Source: DASWZN01 sp963841635 | GTDB lineage: Bacteria > Acidobacteriota > Terriglobia > Bryobacterales > Bryobacteraceae | Length of the DNA stretch: 64,000 bases | Direction: 5' to 3' | NCBI GenBank assembly: GCA_963841635.1 | Contig: CAWJDO010000002.1 | Coordinates: 3,286,001-3,350,000 of the forward strand | In this document: positions 54,139 through 63,348 of the stretch, in pieces | Numbering within the stretch: position 1 is the first letter of the stretch | How the letters are laid out: each line of letters opens with the position of its first letter | Notes under the pieces: generated by a model | Told to the model about the DNA's origin: nothing | Databases searched by the model: none | The model's input: the letters and a program-made list of their open reading frames with translations, nothing else | Made by a program: the position numbers and the translations under genes

Positions 54139-54229
54139 GCGACCGCGAGGGAGCGGTCCCGGCTGCGCAGATCGTACACCGCTCCCTCGCGGTCGCGGCT
54201 CAGTAACAAAACACCGCTCCCTCGCGGTA
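54139..54229. repeat. Inverted repeat cluster of the CCGCTCCCTCGCGGTCGC family
   Basis: GCGACCGCGAGGGAGCGGT (54139-54157) and its exact reverse complement (54178-54196) form a 19-bp stem with a 20-base loop; a partial third copy follows at 54213-54229. It lies between two convergent genes and could terminate both. Related half copies are at 34708 and 40933. Confidence 0.8.
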
Positions 54230-54242
54230 CGGGCGTACGGCT

Positions 54243-55685
54243 TCAGTGCTTCTCGATCTCCGGCTTGATGTGCTCGTCCGACGGCTTCTCGTTGTGCGCC
54301 GCCAGCGGCGCGCCCGAGTCCTTGCGGACCGTGAGAGCGCCTCGATCGGTCTCCACCACGATCGTCGGGCCCTGTCCGATGGTGCCCTGGATCGAACCGC
54401 CGCCGTGGTGGTGCTCCTCCGAGACCGTCCTGAGCGCATCGCCGTAATCGTTCGAAACTTCACCGTGGCTGGTGGCCGCTTTGAGGTCGAACGTAGCCTT
54501 CTCGGGCAGCGTGAGCTCCACCTGCCCGTTGTGGGTGTGAGCGTCGATCTTCGAGAGCGGCGTCTCCAACGGACGCAGCGAGATGTCGCCGTGATCGAGC
54601 GACAGTTCGAGCGACTGCGTGAACTTCTCGATCTCGACGTCGCGGGCGCGGCTGCTGGTCAGCCGGATCGGCCCCACCAGGTTGGTGGCCTCGAACTTCC
54701 CCAGGTCCATGTGAATCTCGCCGGGCGTCCGCTCCACCCTCAGTTCTGCGTTCGGTCCCACGATGCGAAGCGCCTTCGCCAGGTTCTTGATTTCCAGGTC
54801 GCCCGAATAGGAGCCGTCGATGGTGACTTCCCCGCCAATCGTGTCCAACTCGATATCGCGGCCCTTGCCGCCCTGAATGTCCACCGTGCCCTTGACGTTA
54901 GCGGCGCGGAGCAGCTCGCTCTTGTGTACGTCGCTCAACCGCACGTTGCCGCCGATGTTGTCCAGGCGCACCGATGCCTCATCGGCTGCAATCTCGACGC
55001 TGCCGTTGATGGCGCTAACTTCGATGCTGTCGTTGTTCCGGCCGCGGACTTCCACGGAGAGGCCGCGGGGAACCGTCACCTCGAGGTCTGTGGTGACGCG
55101 CTGCTGGCCCGTCAGGCGGTCCTGATTGGTGCGCACTACCATCACGTCGCCGTTGACGGCAACGTCTACCGGCGTCTGCCGGTCAGCCTCGTCGGCGTCC
55201 TTGTCCTGAAGAGCGCGGATGCTCTTGCGTCCGCCGGCCGTGACCTGCGCGGTGTCCGCGCCGGTAATCCGAACCGACCCGTGCAGGTTTTCCACCATCA
55301 CGCGCGTCGCTTTTCCCACATCGACCTTCTTCTCCGGAATCGTGAAGTCGAAGGAGTGGCCGAAGATCTCGACGCGGTTGGCGCCCACCACCCAGTTGCC
55401 CCAGGGACGGTCGAAGTTGACCCAATAGAGCCCGGAGCCGATCAGGCAAAGGAAGACCACCAGCGTCCATTCGCCACCGGCGAGGCCGGAGCGCGGCAGA
55501 GGTTGGCCGCGCACCGCCCACACCAGGATCTCCAGCAGCCGCAGCGCTCCCCAGCCGATCAGCACAAACGGCCAGAAGCGGGCGGCGATGTCGAGCAGCG
55601 GCAGATCCGGCCGCAGCGTGCTCATCAGAAACCACACCCCGATCAGGATGAGCAGCAGCGGTCCCGCCAGCGATCTCCGTCTCAT
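54243..55685 (-). CDS. Membrane-anchored DUF4097-type beta-repeat protein (LiaG-like)
   Basis: A 480-residue protein. Residues 1-110 contain three to four hydrophobic segments (AGPLLLILIGVWFLMSTL, FWPFVLIGWGALRLLEIL, WTLVVFLCLIGSGLYWV); the rest is a DUF4097-type right-handed beta-helix of short repeats (GSVEIAADEASVRLDNIGGN, GGEVTIDGSYSGDLEIKNLA and others). DUF4097 occurs in LiaG of the Bacillus envelope-stress locus. The ATG at 55685 follows GGAGG and overlaps the end of the previous gene (ATGA). Last gene of the ECF sigma operon. The extracytoplasmic repeat domain may sense or shield the envelope; function inferred. Confidence 0.82.
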   Translation of the reverse strand: MRRRSLAGPLLLILIGVWFLMSTLRPDLPLLDIAARFWPFVLIGWGALRLLEILVWAVRGQPLPRSGLAGGEWTLVVFLCLIGSGLYWVNFDRPWGNWVVGANRVEIFGHSFDFTIPEKKVDVGKATRVMVENLHGSVRITGADTAQVTAGGRKSIRALQDKDADEADRQTPVDVAVNGDVMVVRTNQDRLTGQQRVTTDLEVTVPRGLSVEVRGRNNDSIEVSAINGSVEIAADEASVRLDNIGGNVRLSDVHKSELLRAANVKGTVDIQGGKGRDIELDTIGGEVTIDGSYSGDLEIKNLAKALRIVGPNAELRVERTPGEIHMDLGKFEATNLVGPIRLTSSRARDVEIEKFTQSLELSLDHGDISLRPLETPLSKIDAHTHNGQVELTLPEKATFDLKAATSHGEVSNDYGDALRTVSEEHHHGGGSIQGTIGQGPTIVVETDRGALTVRKDSGAPLAAHNEKPSDEHIKPEIEKH

Positions 55686-55906
55686 AGCGAACCTCCTGCC
55701 GGAGTGCGGCCGTCGGAAGCCGGCGTGCGGTGGTCCGGCACCAGGTGCTCGAGCAGCAGCAACAGGCCGTAGACGATCAGCAGCGCCGGCCAGGTCTTGT
55801 AGAACGGGATCTGGCTCCAATACTCGGCCACGAACAGCAGACCCAGCACGATCAGCAGAACCGGCCCGCGCACGGCACGAATGAGGTCCCCGCTACTGGT
55901 GCGCAT
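55682..55906 (-). CDS. Small two-helix membrane protein, LiaI/LiaF-TM-like (DUF5668)
   Basis: A 74-residue protein with two membrane helices (AVRGPVLLIVLGLLFVAEYW, and WPALLIVYGLLLLLEHLV), of the LiaI/LiaF transmembrane type (DUF5668). The FYKTWPALLIVYGLLLL segment is characteristic. It overlaps the upstream gene by 14 bases and the downstream gene by four bases, so it is part of the same operon. Confidence 0.8.
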   Translation of the reverse strand: MRTSSGDLIRAVRGPVLLIVLGLLFVAEYWSQIPFYKTWPALLIVYGLLLLLEHLVPDHRTPASDGRTPAGGSL

Positions 55907-56552
55907 CGTGGGCCTCCTGGTTGTGCCCGGAACGCTCGGCGTTCGCTCCCGCCAGCCGGCAATACAGCATGTAGGCTCCGAGCACGATCAGCCCTACCGG
56001 CCACCATCGCACGATCTGATCGAACCGCCAGAAGCCCATCGTGTTCAGCAGGAAGATCCCGCCCAGCACGATCAGCACGATCGGACCCACCGGGAATCCG
56101 GCCCCGTGCGACCGCAGCGGGAGGACGCTGGAGAATTCGTCCACCGGTTCGCCGAGTTGCCGCTTGCGCGCCGTGTGATACGCCTCGAACGGCATGTAGA
56201 AATACCAGATGGCGATCAACAGTCCGAACAGCGGTTCGTAGCCGTTGATCGAGCCGGAGGCCGTGATGCTGATCAGCAGGCCAAACACCACCACGTGCAC
56301 GATGCCCTTGGCGTACTGACCGTTGTAGATGGCGCCCACCCCGGGGATCAGCCCGAGCACAAAAGCCAGCCCCGGAGAGATGTCGCTCACGGGGCGCGGC
56401 GGAGGAGCAGGCGGAACCACCATCTGCTGGGGCGCGTGGTCCTCGCAGACCACCGTTCCCTCCACCGCCCGCTGGCAGCTCTGGCAAAGCGGCTTGCCAC
56501 AGGTTCTGCAGAAAGCGACTGCCGATACGTCGGGATGCTTATAGCAATTCAT
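55893..56552 (-). CDS. B-box-type zinc-finger membrane protein with LiaI/LiaF-like C-terminus
   Basis: A 219-residue protein. The N-terminus is a cytoplasmic B-box-like zinc finger (CYKHPDVSAVAFCRTCGKPL, then CQSC and CEDH). A Pro-rich linker is followed by helices around residues 60-125 (LAFVLGLIPGVGAIYNGQYA, GIVHVVVFGLLISITASG) of TM2-like type, then two C-terminal helices of the DUF5668/LiaI type (GPIVLIVLGGIFLLNTMGFW, RWWPVGLIVLGAYMLYCRL). It may couple a cytoplasmic signal to the membrane. Twelve bases after the anti-sigma gene. Confidence 0.82.
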   Translation of the reverse strand: MNCYKHPDVSAVAFCRTCGKPLCQSCQRAVEGTVVCEDHAPQQMVVPPAPPPRPVSDISPGLAFVLGLIPGVGAIYNGQYAKGIVHVVVFGLLISITASGSINGYEPLFGLLIAIWYFYMPFEAYHTARKRQLGEPVDEFSSVLPLRSHGAGFPVGPIVLIVLGGIFLLNTMGFWRFDQIVRWWPVGLIVLGAYMLYCRLAGANAERSGHNQEAHDAHQ

Positions 56553-56564
56553 GGCCTTCGTCTC

Positions 56565-57200
56565 CTATTTTTGTGAAGCGGTCGCGCCGGGCTGCTGCGG
56601 CGCCGGCTGGGCGCCTCTCCGGCTATCGCGCGGTGGGGTGGGGTGCTCCTCGCCGGTTACGCGCGCGCGCAGCTCTTGTTCTTTCTGCTTCCATTCCCTG
56701 AGCTGCGTTTGAATCTCGTAAACGAAGCGGAGGTTCTGGTAGAACTTTGTCGTCCGCTGCCAGGTACGGTAGGCTTTGTCGTCGATCGCCTGCCAGACCT
56801 TGGCCGGGCGGAGATCGTCGAGCGTCAGCTGGCGCGGCGAAATTCCCGCGTACCGGCCCAGGAGCGAGAACGACAGGATCGTCATCGCGAAGCCCATGGC
56901 GAAACGCGGCTGCAGCACCGGTTGGATCCAGCGGTGCAGAAACTCCCGCAATCCACCCGGCTGTTGCGCCCGCGCGTGGTGCGCCGAAGGCAGGTTGAAC
57001 AGAATCCGCGTCAAAAGTTCCGGAGGCGGCTCGACGTCGGCCACGCGGCTGATGAAACCGGACGCCGCCGCGACGTCCCGCGCCAGCTCGGCGCAGTTCG
57101 CGCACTGGGCCAGATGCTCTTCGAGCTCGACCCGGGCGCCGGAGGCCAGCGTGCCGTCCACGTAGTCGCAAAGCAGGATTTCCAGATCCGCGCAATTCAT
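56565..57200 (-). CDS. Anti-sigma factor with zinc-binding (ZAS) domain
   Basis: Membrane anti-sigma factor of 211 residues. The N-terminal zinc anti-sigma domain has the H29-x3-C33-x2-C36 motif (EEHLAQCANC). One membrane helix is at about 98-118 (RFAMGFAMTILSFSLLGRYA). The periplasmic region is about 90 residues with a charged, coiled-coil-like stretch and Pro/Gln-rich end. Its start overlaps the end of the sigma gene (ATGA), the usual arrangement for holding the ECF sigma factor inactive until an envelope signal arrives. Confidence 0.9.
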   Translation of the reverse strand: MNCADLEILLCDYVDGTLASGARVELEEHLAQCANCAELARDVAAASGFISRVADVEPPPELLTRILFNLPSAHHARAQQPGGLREFLHRWIQPVLQPRFAMGFAMTILSFSLLGRYAGISPRQLTLDDLRPAKVWQAIDDKAYRTWQRTTKFYQNLRFVYEIQTQLREWKQKEQELRARVTGEEHPTPPRDSRRGAQPAPQQPGATASQK

Positions 57201-57913
57201 ATCAGGATCCTCTGCTTTCGCAAAATGCGGGCCAGTTCGGCCCGGCCGCGGTTGAGCCTGGACTTCACGGTGCCTTCCGGCACCTTCAGCACCTGGGCAA
57301 TTTCCTTATACTCCAGTTCCTCGATGTCCCTCAGGATCACCGTCTCGCGCAGCTCTGGGGAAAGCTTGGCGAGCGCGCCCTGGAGCAACTCGCCGGCCTC
57401 GCGCCCGGCCAACAACCCATCGGTACGGGCGCTAGCGGCGTTGCGCTCTTCGATCATCGGCAACTGGTCTTCGATGGAGTCCGTCGCCCGCTCCAGGCGG
57501 TTGCGGCGGTAATTATCGATCAGCAGGTTCCGGGTCAGGCGCGACAGCCAAACCACGAAAGTTCCCTCTCCGGTCCGGAAGGTCTTCAAGGTGCGGAAAA
57601 CGCGCAGGAAAACTTCCTGCGCCAGATCCTGCGCCTCGGAATCCTTCCCGGTGAAGCGGTAGCACAGCGAGTACACGCGCCGCGTGTGGGTTTTCACCAT
57701 CTCTTCCCACGCGGCGTCTTCCCCGCGCAGGCACCGCTCAACCAGGCTGTAGTCCGGATCCAAGGTTCTTCCCGGTTTCCTGTCGGCTAGCCACCGATTG
57801 GCTGGCCAGGCGAAACTTGCCCGTAGGCCCGGGGTCCCGGGCATAAGAGCATGAGCGATCGTCGCACTGGCTGCCATAAGCTTGCCTCGCACGGTGAGCC
57901 TTTCCGCGCCCAT
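57197..57913 (-). CDS. ECF RNA polymerase sigma factor
   Basis: A 238-residue sigma-70 family protein of the extracytoplasmic-function group. Region 2 reads VKTHTRRVYSLCYRFTGKDS, EAQDLAQEVFLRVFRTLKTF and FVVWLSRLTRNLLIDNYRRN; region 4 reads LSPELRETVILRDIEELEYK and EIAQVLKVPEGTVKSRLNRG. The N-terminal 50 residues before LDPDYSLVERCLRGED are not part of the family core, so a later start (for example the ATG at 57877) is possible. First gene of a five-gene operon that continues to 54243; ECF factors usually activate their own operon. Confidence 0.93.
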   Translation of the reverse strand: MGAERLTVRGKLMAASATIAHALMPGTPGLRASFAWPANRWLADRKPGRTLDPDYSLVERCLRGEDAAWEEMVKTHTRRVYSLCYRFTGKDSEAQDLAQEVFLRVFRTLKTFRTGEGTFVVWLSRLTRNLLIDNYRRNRLERATDSIEDQLPMIEERNAASARTDGLLAGREAGELLQGALAKLSPELRETVILRDIEELEYKEIAQVLKVPEGTVKSRLNRGRAELARILRKQRILI

Positions 57914-58017
57914 CCGTCCGTGAGATCCTGCCCCCGGGCGGTGCGCTTCAATTCAGGCTTCCACTTCAAGTTACGAGGCCTTATCATAGGAAGTTCGCTC
58001 GATTCTGCCCATCAGGA

Positions 58018-59226
58018 ATGCAAGGTTCCATTCTAGCCCGATTAGGCCTCACTCGAAACGGAAACGCGACTGGTGCGTCTTCATCTCCCGATCCCGGCCG
58101 CCCCGAGGCTCCGAGGGGCCGTTCGAAAGCCTGGCGATACCTGCTGGCGCTCGTCGTCGTGGCCGGTTTTGCGGTTTGGATGCTGCAGGAGCGCTGGCAC
58201 CACACCCGATTTGAGTGGCGCGCCTTCGCCGCCAGCTTCCTGCACCTGGACTGGCGCTGGATCGCGTTGGCTGTCGTCCTCTCCGTCGCCACCTGCTACG
58301 GCCGTGCGCTCCGCTGGGCGGTCATGCTTCGCCCGCTGCGGGCCCATCCGGACGTCTGGGCCATCTTCAAGGCCACCGCTGTCGGTTTCACCGCGGTCGT
58401 GCTGCTGGGCCGCCCGGGCGAATTCGTGCGCCCCTACCTCATCGCGATGAAAGAGAAGGTCCCCGTCTCGTCGCAGCTGGCGGCGTGGGTGTTGGAACGC
58501 CTCTGCGACCTGCTGGCGATACTCCTGGTGTTTGGCTTCGCCGTGAGCCAGATCCACGCCTCCCGCGCCAGCCTGGGGGGCACGTTTCGCTGGGTCCTGA
58601 CCACAGGAGGCTACGCGGTCGGCATCCTGGCCGCCATCTGCCTCCTGCTTTTGGTCATGATGGCCCGGTTTGCCGGGATCATGCGGACCAGGCTTGTAGC
58701 CGCCCTCGGTTTCCTGCCCAAGCGCCATCACGAAAAGGTTGCCCGTATGGTAGGCACGTTCATGGACGGCACGGCCGCCACCCAGGACCAGGGCTCGGTC
58801 ATACGCTTGTGCCTCTACACCATGCTCGAATGGGCCCTGATCGTTCTATGCTTCGTCTGCGTGTTCAAGAGTTGCCCTCAGACCCGGCTCTTCGCCCTCC
58901 AGGATGTCGTGATTTTCATCGGATTCGTGTCGTTTGGGAGCGTCGTCCAGATTCCGGGGGTGGGCGGGGGCATGCAGTTGGTGGCGGTGGTGGTGTTGAA
59001 CGAACTGTACGGCGTCCCTATCGAGGTCTCGACCAGCCTGGCCATCGTCGTCTGGATCGTGTCCTTCGTGGTGATCGTCCCCATCGGCCTGGGCTTCGCT
59101 TTCCACGAAGGCATCAACTGGCGCAAATTGAGGGACTTGGAACACAGCGCCGAGCGCGCCCAGGCGAGCCTCGAAGCGGGCCTCCCCGGCGAGGAGCCCG
59201 CCCCCATGACGGAACCAACCCCATGA
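58018..59226 (+). CDS. UPF0104/lysylphosphatidylglycerol synthase-like membrane protein (AglD-type)
   Basis: A 402-residue integral membrane protein of the LPG_synthase_TM/UPF0104 family, with about eight helices. Family segments are seen: GRALRWAVMLRPLRAHPDVW, KATAVGFTAVVLLGRPGEFV with RPYLIAMKEKV, and VQIPGVGGGMQLVAVVVLN. It lacks the soluble C-terminal aminoacyltransferase domain of MprF, so it is a flippase- or glycosyl-carrier-like protein rather than an MprF. The last residues (MTEPTP) come from the 17-bp repeat that leads into nrdR. Confidence 0.85.
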   Translation: MQGSILARLGLTRNGNATGASSSPDPGRPEAPRGRSKAWRYLLALVVVAGFAVWMLQERWHHTRFEWRAFAASFLHLDWRWIALAVVLSVATCYGRALRWAVMLRPLRAHPDVWAIFKATAVGFTAVVLLGRPGEFVRPYLIAMKEKVPVSSQLAAWVLERLCDLLAILLVFGFAVSQIHASRASLGGTFRWVLTTGGYAVGILAAICLLLLVMMARFAGIMRTRLVAALGFLPKRHHEKVARMVGTFMDGTAATQDQGSVIRLCLYTMLEWALIVLCFVCVFKSCPQTRLFALQDVVIFIGFVSFGSVVQIPGVGGGMQLVAVVVLNELYGVPIEVSTSLAIVVWIVSFVVIVPIGLGFAFHEGINWRKLRDLEHSAERAQASLEAGLPGEEPAPMTEPTP

Positions 59227-59271
59227 CGGAACCAACCCCATGACGGAACCAACCCCATGACGGAACCAGCC
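59204..59271 (+). repeat. Four 17-bp tandem repeats across the UPF0104 stop and upstream of nrdR
   Basis: CCATGACGGAACCAACC repeated: 59204-59220, 59221-59237, 59238-59254 and 59255-59271 (last with one change, CCAGCC). Each unit contains ATGA and a GGA, and since 17 is not a multiple of three each unit puts its ATG in a new frame. The stop of the upstream gene (TGA at 59224-59226) is in unit two; nrdR starts at the next CCATGAC after unit four. Confidence 0.95.
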
Positions 59272-59273
59272 CC

Positions 59274-59738
59274 ATGACCTGCCCCTTCTGCGGACACCTG
59301 GAAGATCGCGTCGTCGATTCTCGCGAAGCCAAGGAAGGAGACGTCGTCCGGCGGCGGCGCGAGTGCCTGAACTGCCAGCGCCGCTTCACCACCTACGAAC
59401 GCATCGACGAGATCCCCTACATGGTCGTCAAGAAGGACGGACGCCGGGAGAAGTTCGACCGGCAGAAGGTCCTGGGTGGTCTGATAAAGGCCTGCGAAAA
59501 GCGTCCGGTGGCCATGGGAAGGCTGGCGGAGATCGTCGACGAGGTGGAAGGCCTGCTTTTCAACAGTGCCGAGCGGGAAATCTCGACTACTTCCATCGGC
59601 GAACTTCTAATGGAGCGCCTCCGGGCCCTCGACAAGATCGCCTATGTCCGGTTCGCCTCCGTGTACCGCGATTTCCAGGACGAAGAGGCGTTTTTCCACG
59701 AGCTCAAGGCCCTCATGCGGCAGCAGAAGCGCAGCTGA
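59274..59738 (+). CDS. nrdR: Transcriptional repressor NrdR
   Basis: Zinc- and ATP/dATP-binding repressor of ribonucleotide reductase genes, 154 residues. N-terminal zinc ribbon: C3, C6, C31 and C34 (CPFCGHLEDRVVDSREAKEG, then RECLNCQRRFTTYERI). ATP-cone domain at about 48-138 (VVKKDGRREKFDRQKVLGGL, KIAYVRFASVYRDFQDEEAF). Its ATG is the last of a series generated by the 17-bp repeat. Confidence 0.96.
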   Translation: MTCPFCGHLEDRVVDSREAKEGDVVRRRRECLNCQRRFTTYERIDEIPYMVVKKDGRREKFDRQKVLGGLIKACEKRPVAMGRLAEIVDEVEGLLFNSAEREISTTSIGELLMERLRALDKIAYVRFASVYRDFQDEEAFFHELKALMRQQKRS

Positions 59739-60060
59739 CCCGTCCCGGGGGTGTGTGCAGGGCATCGCACCAGGGCCCGGTGAGAAAAAGCCGGCGACAT
59801 GATCACTCCCCTAGCGTGGTGCTGCCAGCCGCAACAATAGAGTGTAACCAAAACCGCTTGAACACATCTTCAATATTAGGGCTTAACTTCTTAACAGATC
59901 GATGGTAAGATCGATAAGATCAAAGACGGCGCAGTGCCCCAAAGGGTCTAGCCGTCAACAAAAGGCCGGAAGTGACCGGTAGCCACAAGGATCAGCAATC
60001 AACCCCCGAAGCAAGGCGGAAGTCCGACTTTGACCCTGGATCGGGGAGGTGAACCAAACC
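59739..60060. other. Upstream region of rpoD
   Basis: About 320 bases without a gene. AT-rich at 59820-59930, with promoter-like sequences, then a GC-rich leader (59935-60050) containing short inverted stretches such as GGCCGGAAGTGACCGGT. The leader is long enough to hold a regulatory structure, but I recognise none. Confidence 0.55.
59891..59920 (+). promoter_or_regulatory. Candidate rpoD promoter
   Basis: TTAACA (59891-59896) and TAAGAT (59915-59920) are separated by 18 bases, in the only AT-rich part of the region. The predicted leader is about 135 bases. The direct repeat AAGATCGAT overlaps the spacer and -10 region. Confidence 0.45.
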
Positions 60061-61587
<1,527 letters not shown>

Positions 61588-61610
61588 CCACGTTCGTAAA
61601 TCTGCCACTC

Positions 61611-61646
61611 AAGGCCGGGGCCAAATGGCTCCGGCCTTTTGTTTTC
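61611..61646 (+). terminator. Rho-independent terminator of rpoD
   Basis: AAGGCCGG-GGCC-AAAT-GGCT-CCGGCCTT stem followed by TTGTTTTC, 24 bases after the rpoD stop. The best-formed intrinsic terminator in the window. Confidence 0.9.
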
Positions 61647-61654
61647 TTCGTGGG

Positions 61655-61691
61655 GCAGGTCTCCAGACCTGCAGCGGGTCTCCAGACCCGC
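61655..61691. repeat. Double-hairpin intergenic element
   Basis: Stems GCAGGTCT-CC-AGACCTGC (61655-61672) and GCGGGTCT-CC-AGACCCGC (61674-61691), directly after the rpoD terminator. Same design as 40850-40890 and 52373-52412. A half copy of the GTCCGCT-type repeat (CCAGCACCGAACCCCGAGCG) follows at 61700. Confidence 0.85.
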
Positions 61692-61720
61692 CTTGGGTTA
61701 CCAGCACCGAACCCCGAGCG

Positions 61721-62686
61721 TCAGCGAGGGGACTTCAGCGCATCCTTGATGACCCGCTCCCGCTCGCCGCGGCTCCAGGCCCCCTCAATGTCCTTGTCCT
61801 TGAGACCCGCAATCCTCCCGACCAGGACGAACGCAGCGTGGGCGTGCGCCGGGGTCTTCCAGCGCGCCATATCGATCAGCGCAGGCAGCGCTCGGGCGCG
61901 CATGAAGTCGAGCGCACCCTGTTCGCGGGTCTGGGTCAGGGTGACCAGGGCCGTAGCGGCCTGATCGCGGTCGTACCAGTCCAGCGAATTCAGCAGCTCG
62001 ATAAACCAGGTCAACTCGATCCGGATGCCCAGATCTGGGTCGGCGGCCACCCTCGGCGCTAGTGACTGGAGAGACCGTATGGCGGTGGCGCGCACCGTCC
62101 GGTCGCTGTCCAGCAGCGCGTACTGCAGTTCGTCAACCGCCGCCCGCGTGAGGGGCGCGTAGCACAGGATGTCGGCGGCCATGGCGCGCTGCTCGGCGTC
62201 TCCGGATTCCCTCAGGACCCGGTGAAGGCTATCCGCGTGGTCTCTGGCCAGATGCTCGAAACTCTTGCGGTAGGCCTCGGCTGCCGGTCCGGTTGGATCG
62301 CCGGAGCGTGCCGAATCGCCGAAATACGCGACGTAGTCGTGGTAGGTGACCAGCAGCGCCTCGTCCAGGCTCAGGTTGCCGGTGGGCTGTGGGCGGAACT
62401 CGACGTGCACCGCATCGCGCTCCTCGATCCCCACGTAGAGGACAGCCGCGTCCCCGGCGCAGCAGACCGCCGACACATGGGCTGCTACCACGCCGGGAAC
62501 CTTCTCCAGACGCTCCTCGATATCGGCCTTGGGGACCGCGAGCGGATCGCCGACGCGCACTCCGATGGCGCTCCGGATACGCTCCGCCGGGACCTTGCGC
62601 ACCCCGTAGAGTTCCACTAACCCAATGGGGGGCGCCTGAGCGCAGGCCAGCCCCGAAGCCATCAGAGAGACAACTAGCGTTCGCAC
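61721..62686 (-). CDS. Exported protein with POTRA-like domain and HEAT repeats
   Basis: A 321-residue protein. A short signal sequence (RTLVVSLMASGLACAQAPPI) precedes a POTRA-like unit (about 24-95: IGLVELYGVRKVPAERIRSA, DIEERLEKVPGVVAAHVSAV), the type used in BamA/ShlB-like proteins to bind partners. From about 140 onwards are HEAT-like helical repeats (QRAMAADILCYAPLTRAAVD, DRTVRATAIRSLQSLAPRVA, DQAATALVTLTQT). Combining the two is unusual. The start is the GTG at 62686; an ATG 24 bases later is also possible. Function unknown; a periplasmic protein-interaction role is likely. Confidence 0.7.
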   Translation of the reverse strand: MRTLVVSLMASGLACAQAPPIGLVELYGVRKVPAERIRSAIGVRVGDPLAVPKADIEERLEKVPGVVAAHVSAVCCAGDAAVLYVGIEERDAVHVEFRPQPTGNLSLDEALLVTYHDYVAYFGDSARSGDPTGPAAEAYRKSFEHLARDHADSLHRVLRESGDAEQRAMAADILCYAPLTRAAVDELQYALLDSDRTVRATAIRSLQSLAPRVAADPDLGIRIELTWFIELLNSLDWYDRDQAATALVTLTQTREQGALDFMRARALPALIDMARWKTPAHAHAAFVLVGRIAGLKDKDIEGAWSRGERERVIKDALKSPR

Positions 62687-62727
62687 TTCTTTAATGACGC
62701 ACCGGCGGCGCCGGATGGTTGGCTTTT

Positions 62728-63267
62728 CTACGCCTGCTTGTCGGCGAGCTGCCCGATGATGGGCAGCATGAACTTCTGGCCCTGGTACGCCTTGATCATC
62801 AGGAGGATCCACAGGACGAAGAAGCCGAGCCCGACCACCGTATGCAGGAGGCCCATCAGGCTGACCGCGGTCCAGAAGCCCAGGATGATGTGCAGGATCG
62901 CGCTGAAGATGGCCAGCACGATCCAAACGCCGATCCAGGCTACGAACAGGAAGATCGACTGGAAGGCATGGAACCTGACGAACTTGCTCTTGTTGTACGG
63001 CTCCAGCACCAGGAACAGAATGCCGGTGACGATCCCGACCAGGTAGCACAACAACCCGGCGAGGTTGTCGGTCATTCCGGAGGCTGCCGGCGCCGGCTGG
63101 GGAGGGGCGGCATAACCGGGCTGAGCATAGGGTTGGGCGGGCGGTGGTGGTGGGGGCGGTGGGGTGTAAGCCGCTCCGGCCGGCGGTGGCGTAGCCGCCT
63201 GAGGCGTTCCGCACTTCGCACAAAAAGGTCCTTCAACTGCTGAGCCGCAGTTCTTGCAAAAGGGCAT
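62728..63267 (-). CDS. Zinc-ribbon DUF4870-type membrane protein
   Basis: A 179-residue protein with an N-terminal zinc ribbon (CKNCGSAVEGPFCAKCG), a Pro-rich linker with a run of prolines, and a DUF4870/Tic20-like membrane domain of about four helices (NLAGLLCYLVGIVTGILFLV, FHAFQSIFLFVAWIGVWIVL, LGFFVLWILLMIKAYQGQKF). The segment KSKFVRFHAFQSI is the typical conserved part. Function unknown. Confidence 0.88.
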   Translation of the reverse strand: MPFCKNCGSAVEGPFCAKCGTPQAATPPPAGAAYTPPPPPPPPAQPYAQPGYAAPPQPAPAASGMTDNLAGLLCYLVGIVTGILFLVLEPYNKSKFVRFHAFQSIFLFVAWIGVWIVLAIFSAILHIILGFWTAVSLMGLLHTVVGLGFFVLWILLMIKAYQGQKFMLPIIGQLADKQA

Positions 63268-63348
63268 GTTTCCTCCGCGCGATTGTGATGGTTCAACTGT
63301 ACTTGAAGGTCGGGGACCTTGGCAAGCGCTGAGACCGCAAATCGGGCC

